The notes under the pieces were generated by a model. The model was not told where the DNA came from. It ran no database searches and saw only the letters and a program-made list of their open reading frames with translations. A stretch of 15,924 nt of DNA from an uncultured Prevotella sp. (GTDB taxonomy: Bacteria; Bacteroidota; Bacteroidia; Bacteroidales; Bacteroidaceae): positions 1-15,924 of the forward strand of contig CAMPYJ010000052.1 in assembly GCA_946998205.1 (NCBI GenBank). The letters are read 5' to 3'. Within the stretch, counting starts at the first letter, position 1. Each line of letters begins with the position of its first letter. Made by a program: the position numbers and the translations under genes. This document shows, piece after piece, positions 13,956 through 15,924 of the stretch.

Positions 13956-14936
13956 ATGATTTCAGTAATAGTTCCTATTTATAATGTAGAGGAAGTCTTG
14001 GCTTATTGCCTCTCAAGCATTCAGAAACAAACTTATACTAATATAGAAGTTATATTGGTAGATGATGGTTCTATGGATAAGTCGGGTTTGATATGTGATC
14101 AGTTTTGCCAGTTGGATAAAAGGTTTCGGGTTATTCACAAAATGAACGAGGGTATTGCAAAGGCGCGTAATGTAGGAGTTAAGGAAGCAAGCGGAGATTA
14201 TATTTGTTTTGTAGACAGTGATGACATGCTGCATCCGCAAATGTTAGAAAAATTGTTTGAGGCTTTACATGATGGAGGCTATGACTTCTCTATGTGCGAT
14301 TACCGTCCGATAGAGGCTCATACGGAGCCGATGTCCGCCTTGACGGGGGGGGGGCAGGTGCTTGAGCAGGATAGCTTGGTACACGGATTGTTTGCCCCTT
14401 CTGGCATCGAAATGAAATATCTCTCTGTATGCAACAAACTATACAAGCGGGAAAACATATGTGATGTTTTATTTGAAAATGTTGTGTCCGAAGACTTTGA
14501 TTATAATCTTAAAGTGTTTTTGAAAAGCAAGAGAGCAACATGCGTGAATGATACGTTATATTATTATTATCAAAATCCAAACTCCATTACTCATAAAGAC
14601 GTCATTGATAATAAATTGGTAAAGGATAGGTTTGTTTACTCTATTAATACTTATGCAAATGCAGTAAAGAGAGTTGATGGACATGCAAATTATGAGGCTT
14701 GGGCATTATGGAAACTTTATCGACGCATGTTTAGTGTAAGATATTATGCGAAAGACACTAAATTTGAAAATCTTGTAGAAACGGTGATTAGTCAGGTACA
14801 CCATAAATGTTGGAAGAAAGTCAAGGATAATAATCGTTTATCTTTTAAGCAGAAGTGTTTTATGTACTTCTTTATATCCTTCCCACGGCTTTATAGAACA
14901 TTGCTCTCTTTATACATTAGCAATAAATCTTCTTAG
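13956..14936 (+). CDS. Family-2 glycosyltransferase with an internal G10 tract
   Basis: This 326-aa GT-A fold glycosyltransferase of the GT2 family is likely to act on surface polysaccharide at the inner face of the membrane. The N-terminal nucleotide-sugar domain has ISVIVPIYNVEEVLAYCLSS (2-21), VDDGS (35-39) and the metal-binding FVDSDD (85-90). The C-terminal part (about 160-326) is the acceptor side, with amphipathic/hydrophobic segments near 293-320. The gene is much AT-richer than cdaA except around codons 125-140, where a run of ten G encodes part of T130 and G131-G133. A gain or loss of one G stops translation within about 25 codons. It begins 86 bp after cdaA with no clear promoter. 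The small palindrome ATTATTAATAAT precedes it. Donor and acceptor are unknown. Confidence 0.9.
   Translation: MISVIVPIYNVEEVLAYCLSSIQKQTYTNIEVILVDDGSMDKSGLICDQFCQLDKRFRVIHKMNEGIAKARNVGVKEASGDYICFVDSDDMLHPQMLEKLFEALHDGGYDFSMCDYRPIEAHTEPMSALTGGGQVLEQDSLVHGLFAPSGIEMKYLSVCNKLYKRENICDVLFENVVSEDFDYNLKVFLKSKRATCVNDTLYYYYQNPNSITHKDVIDNKLVKDRFVYSINTYANAVKRVDGHANYEAWALWKLYRRMFSVRYYAKDTKFENLVETVISQVHHKCWKKVKDNNRLSFKQKCFMYFFISFPRLYRTLLSLYISNKSS
14345..14354 (+). repeat. Poly-G tract (10 G) in the glycosyltransferase gene
   Basis: Ten consecutive G follow TGAC in frame. With 9 G the frame meets TGA after about 152 codons. With 11 G it meets TGA four codons after the tract. This is the structure of slipped-strand on/off switches. 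Confidence 0.8.
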
Positions 14937-15019
14937 TTTGGGATATGAAAAGGTGAATGAGAAACAAGGTGTTTTCACAAACATTTTGTGCTTTCATAGT
15001 TGATAATCAAATGGTTTCA

Positions 15020-15280
15020 GGGCAGTTCTGTAAATTAGCTTTGACAGATTGTGAGATTTTTTTTTTTTTGAGGTCAATTTGTTTGTGAGTGAGGGAGTGT
15101 GGCGAGCTATACGACTGAACGAACGGGCGCATTGAACCAAAAACGGAGCAAGCCGAATACAATCAAACTTGTTTGAATTGTTGAGGTGCAGCCTGTTTTA
15201 TATAAAAAGAGTCCGCAAGATGGCAAAACGTAAATAGACTGGCATAAAAAACTTTACGGTGGTAAGTTATAGAACCGCCC
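15020..15280 (+). mobile_element. MITE-like repeat family 1, complete copy C
   Basis: This 261-bp copy has the same orientation as copy A and inverted relative to copy B. The ends are GGGCAGTTCTGTAAATTA and, inverted, the right terminus at 15263-15280, with a few mismatches from the perfect 18-bp repeat. It has a 13-T run near 15057-15069 and the same internal near-palindrome as the others. No target duplication is evident (TTCA on the left, ATAT on the right), which suggests an older insertion. It lies 83 bp after the glycosyltransferase stop. Confidence 0.85.
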
Positions 15281-15392
15281 ATATCTCTTCAGTTACTCTT
15301 TCATGGAACTTTTTTTTTGTAAAGAATTAATTATCCTTCTGCTCCTTTTTGATGCGTTTTTTTGGTGCGATATTCCTACTTGAAAACCAATT

Positions 15393-15447
15393 GGAAATTG
15401 AACGGAAATTGAACGGAAATTGAATGAACATTGAACGAACAATCAAT
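15393..15447. repeat. Five 11-bp tandem repeats
   Basis: GGAAATTGAAC occurs twice exactly (15393-15403, 15404-15414). Three increasingly diverged units follow, to 15447. No gene is seen around it. The preceding 15281-15392 holds only AT-rich sequence with T-runs. Confidence 0.7.
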
Positions 15448-15491
15448 TTACACCCTCCTAACTGCTTGATAATCAAGCATGACTCCTATAT

Positions 15492-15536
15492 ATACTAATA
15501 ATACTGATAATACTGATAATACTGACAATACTGATT
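15492..15536. repeat. Five 9-bp tandem repeats
   Basis: ATACTGATA-type units run from 15492 to 15536, with two exact copies in the middle (15501-15518). A CGT/GTC-rich stretch (15540-15580) follows. Confidence 0.75.
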
Positions 15537-15589
15537 ATCCGTCGTCGAACGTGCGTGCGAGAAACGTCGTCGTCGTCGTATTTTTTTTT

Positions 15590-15800
15590 GAGGGGTAAGG
15601 GAAAAGGTCTCGCGACGGGAGCCCTGCGCAATGGCAATGGGTACGACCGTCCATCGCATGGGGTTTGCCTTTCAACAGCATGTTACTTGCCTGCCAACGG
15701 CGTGCCTTTCGCCGGCGTCAACCGCCTTGGGGTGCGCGGCTCCGTGAGGCGTGCGGATGTCCAGGGGGCCGGTGGCGGCGCCCGCTCCTTGTGAAACGCC
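15590..15800. other. GC-rich non-coding patch
   Basis: About 210 bp is markedly GC-richer than everything around it. A 79-codon frame runs through it, but its protein is low-complexity Gly/Arg/Ser-rich and resembles nothing I know. Two roughly 22-bp imperfect repeats occur on the minus strand, built around GCCGTTGGCAGGCA and GCTGTTGAAAGGCA. I recognise no gene or RNA. Confidence 0.4.
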
Positions 15801-15857
15801 CCTTTGGCTTGACATAAATCAAGTTTCGCTTAAAAATCAAACTTTTTTCCGAAAACA

Positions 15858-15889
15858 TTTGGAAGTTGCCGGGAAAGTGTGTACTTTTG
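15858..15889 (+). promoter_or_regulatory. Strong consensus promoter, probably of an rRNA or other stable RNA operon
   Basis: TTTG (15858-15861), 20 bp, then TACTTTTG (15882-15889) is a perfect -33/-7 pair, preceded by A/T-rich sequence like an UP element. The first ATG after it (15905) gives only three codons, so a protein start is not close. The sequence after the -7 box (ATCCGCTTTCGAGAA...) resembles what precedes rRNA operons in this phylum, as I remember it. The gene itself is outside the window. Confidence 0.65.
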
Positions 15890-15893
15890 CATC

Positions 15894-15922
15894 CGCTTTC
15901 GAGAATGAAACACTCGTGAGCG
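15894..15922 (+). other. Possible 5' leader hairpin of the downstream transcript
   Basis: CGCTTTCGAG (15894-15903) pairs with CTCGTGAGCG (15913-15922) except for a central two-base mismatch, with a 9-nt loop. It begins at about the expected transcription start, so it would be the very 5' end of the RNA. Confidence 0.4.
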
Positions 15923-15924
15923 AT

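Noticed and set aside
15555..15794. 79-codon frame in the GC-rich patch
   Set aside because: The product is low-complexity Gly/Arg/Ser-rich, with no start signal. GC-rich DNA has few stop codons.

Overview
The window looks like chromosomal DNA from a member of the Bacteroidota, most likely Prevotella or a close relative. The evidence is as follows. Several promoters match the Bacteroidota pattern TTTG-N18..20-TAnnTTTG. Most genes lack clear Shine-Dalgarno sites. folP is followed by the diadenylate cyclase gene cdaA. The protein sequences also have a Bacteroidota character. The genus is inferred and was not tested by any search.

Layout, left to right. (1) 1-149 is the right part of a short repeat element (family 1, copy A), followed by a COG0523/CobW-type metal GTPase gene (227-1408) with a His-rich loop. 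(2) fhs (1615-3282) has a consensus promoter and a two-way terminator, and is convergent with a tRNA-Pro(CGG) gene. (3) 3.6-9.2 kb is a visibly AT-richer block. It holds a type IV restriction operon, mcrB-mcrC (minus strand, overlapping by 11 bp), and a divergent membrane acyltransferase gene. (4) 9.2-9.6 kb is a non-coding stretch with four 22-bp degenerate repeats and an 18-bp inverted repeat. (5) murF lies on the minus strand. Its apparent promoter is separated from the gene by a complete 257-bp copy of the family-1 element (copy B). (6) 11.46-11.89 kb holds a second, unrelated 426-bp element with perfect 19-bp terminal inverted repeats and a perfect 10-bp target duplication. (7) folP and cdaA are separated by C-rich repeats and an 11-copy 8-bp tandem repeat. 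(8) A family-2 glycosyltransferase gene carries a run of ten G inside its reading frame. (9) The right end has family-1 copy C, 11-bp and 9-bp tandem repeats, a GC-rich non-coding patch, and a perfect strong promoter with no reading frame behind it. This last part is probably the leader of a stable RNA operon beyond the window.

The housekeeping genes (one-carbon metabolism, folate, peptidoglycan, c-di-AMP) form the backbone. The accessory content is McrBC, the acyltransferase, the glycosyltransferase and the two families of non-autonomous elements. No wholly new multi-gene system is evident. The most interesting points are three: small mobile elements inserted into or beside promoters of essential genes (murF, folP); a probable phase-variable glycosyltransferase; and an McrB with an unusual, apparently two-part modified-DNA reader.
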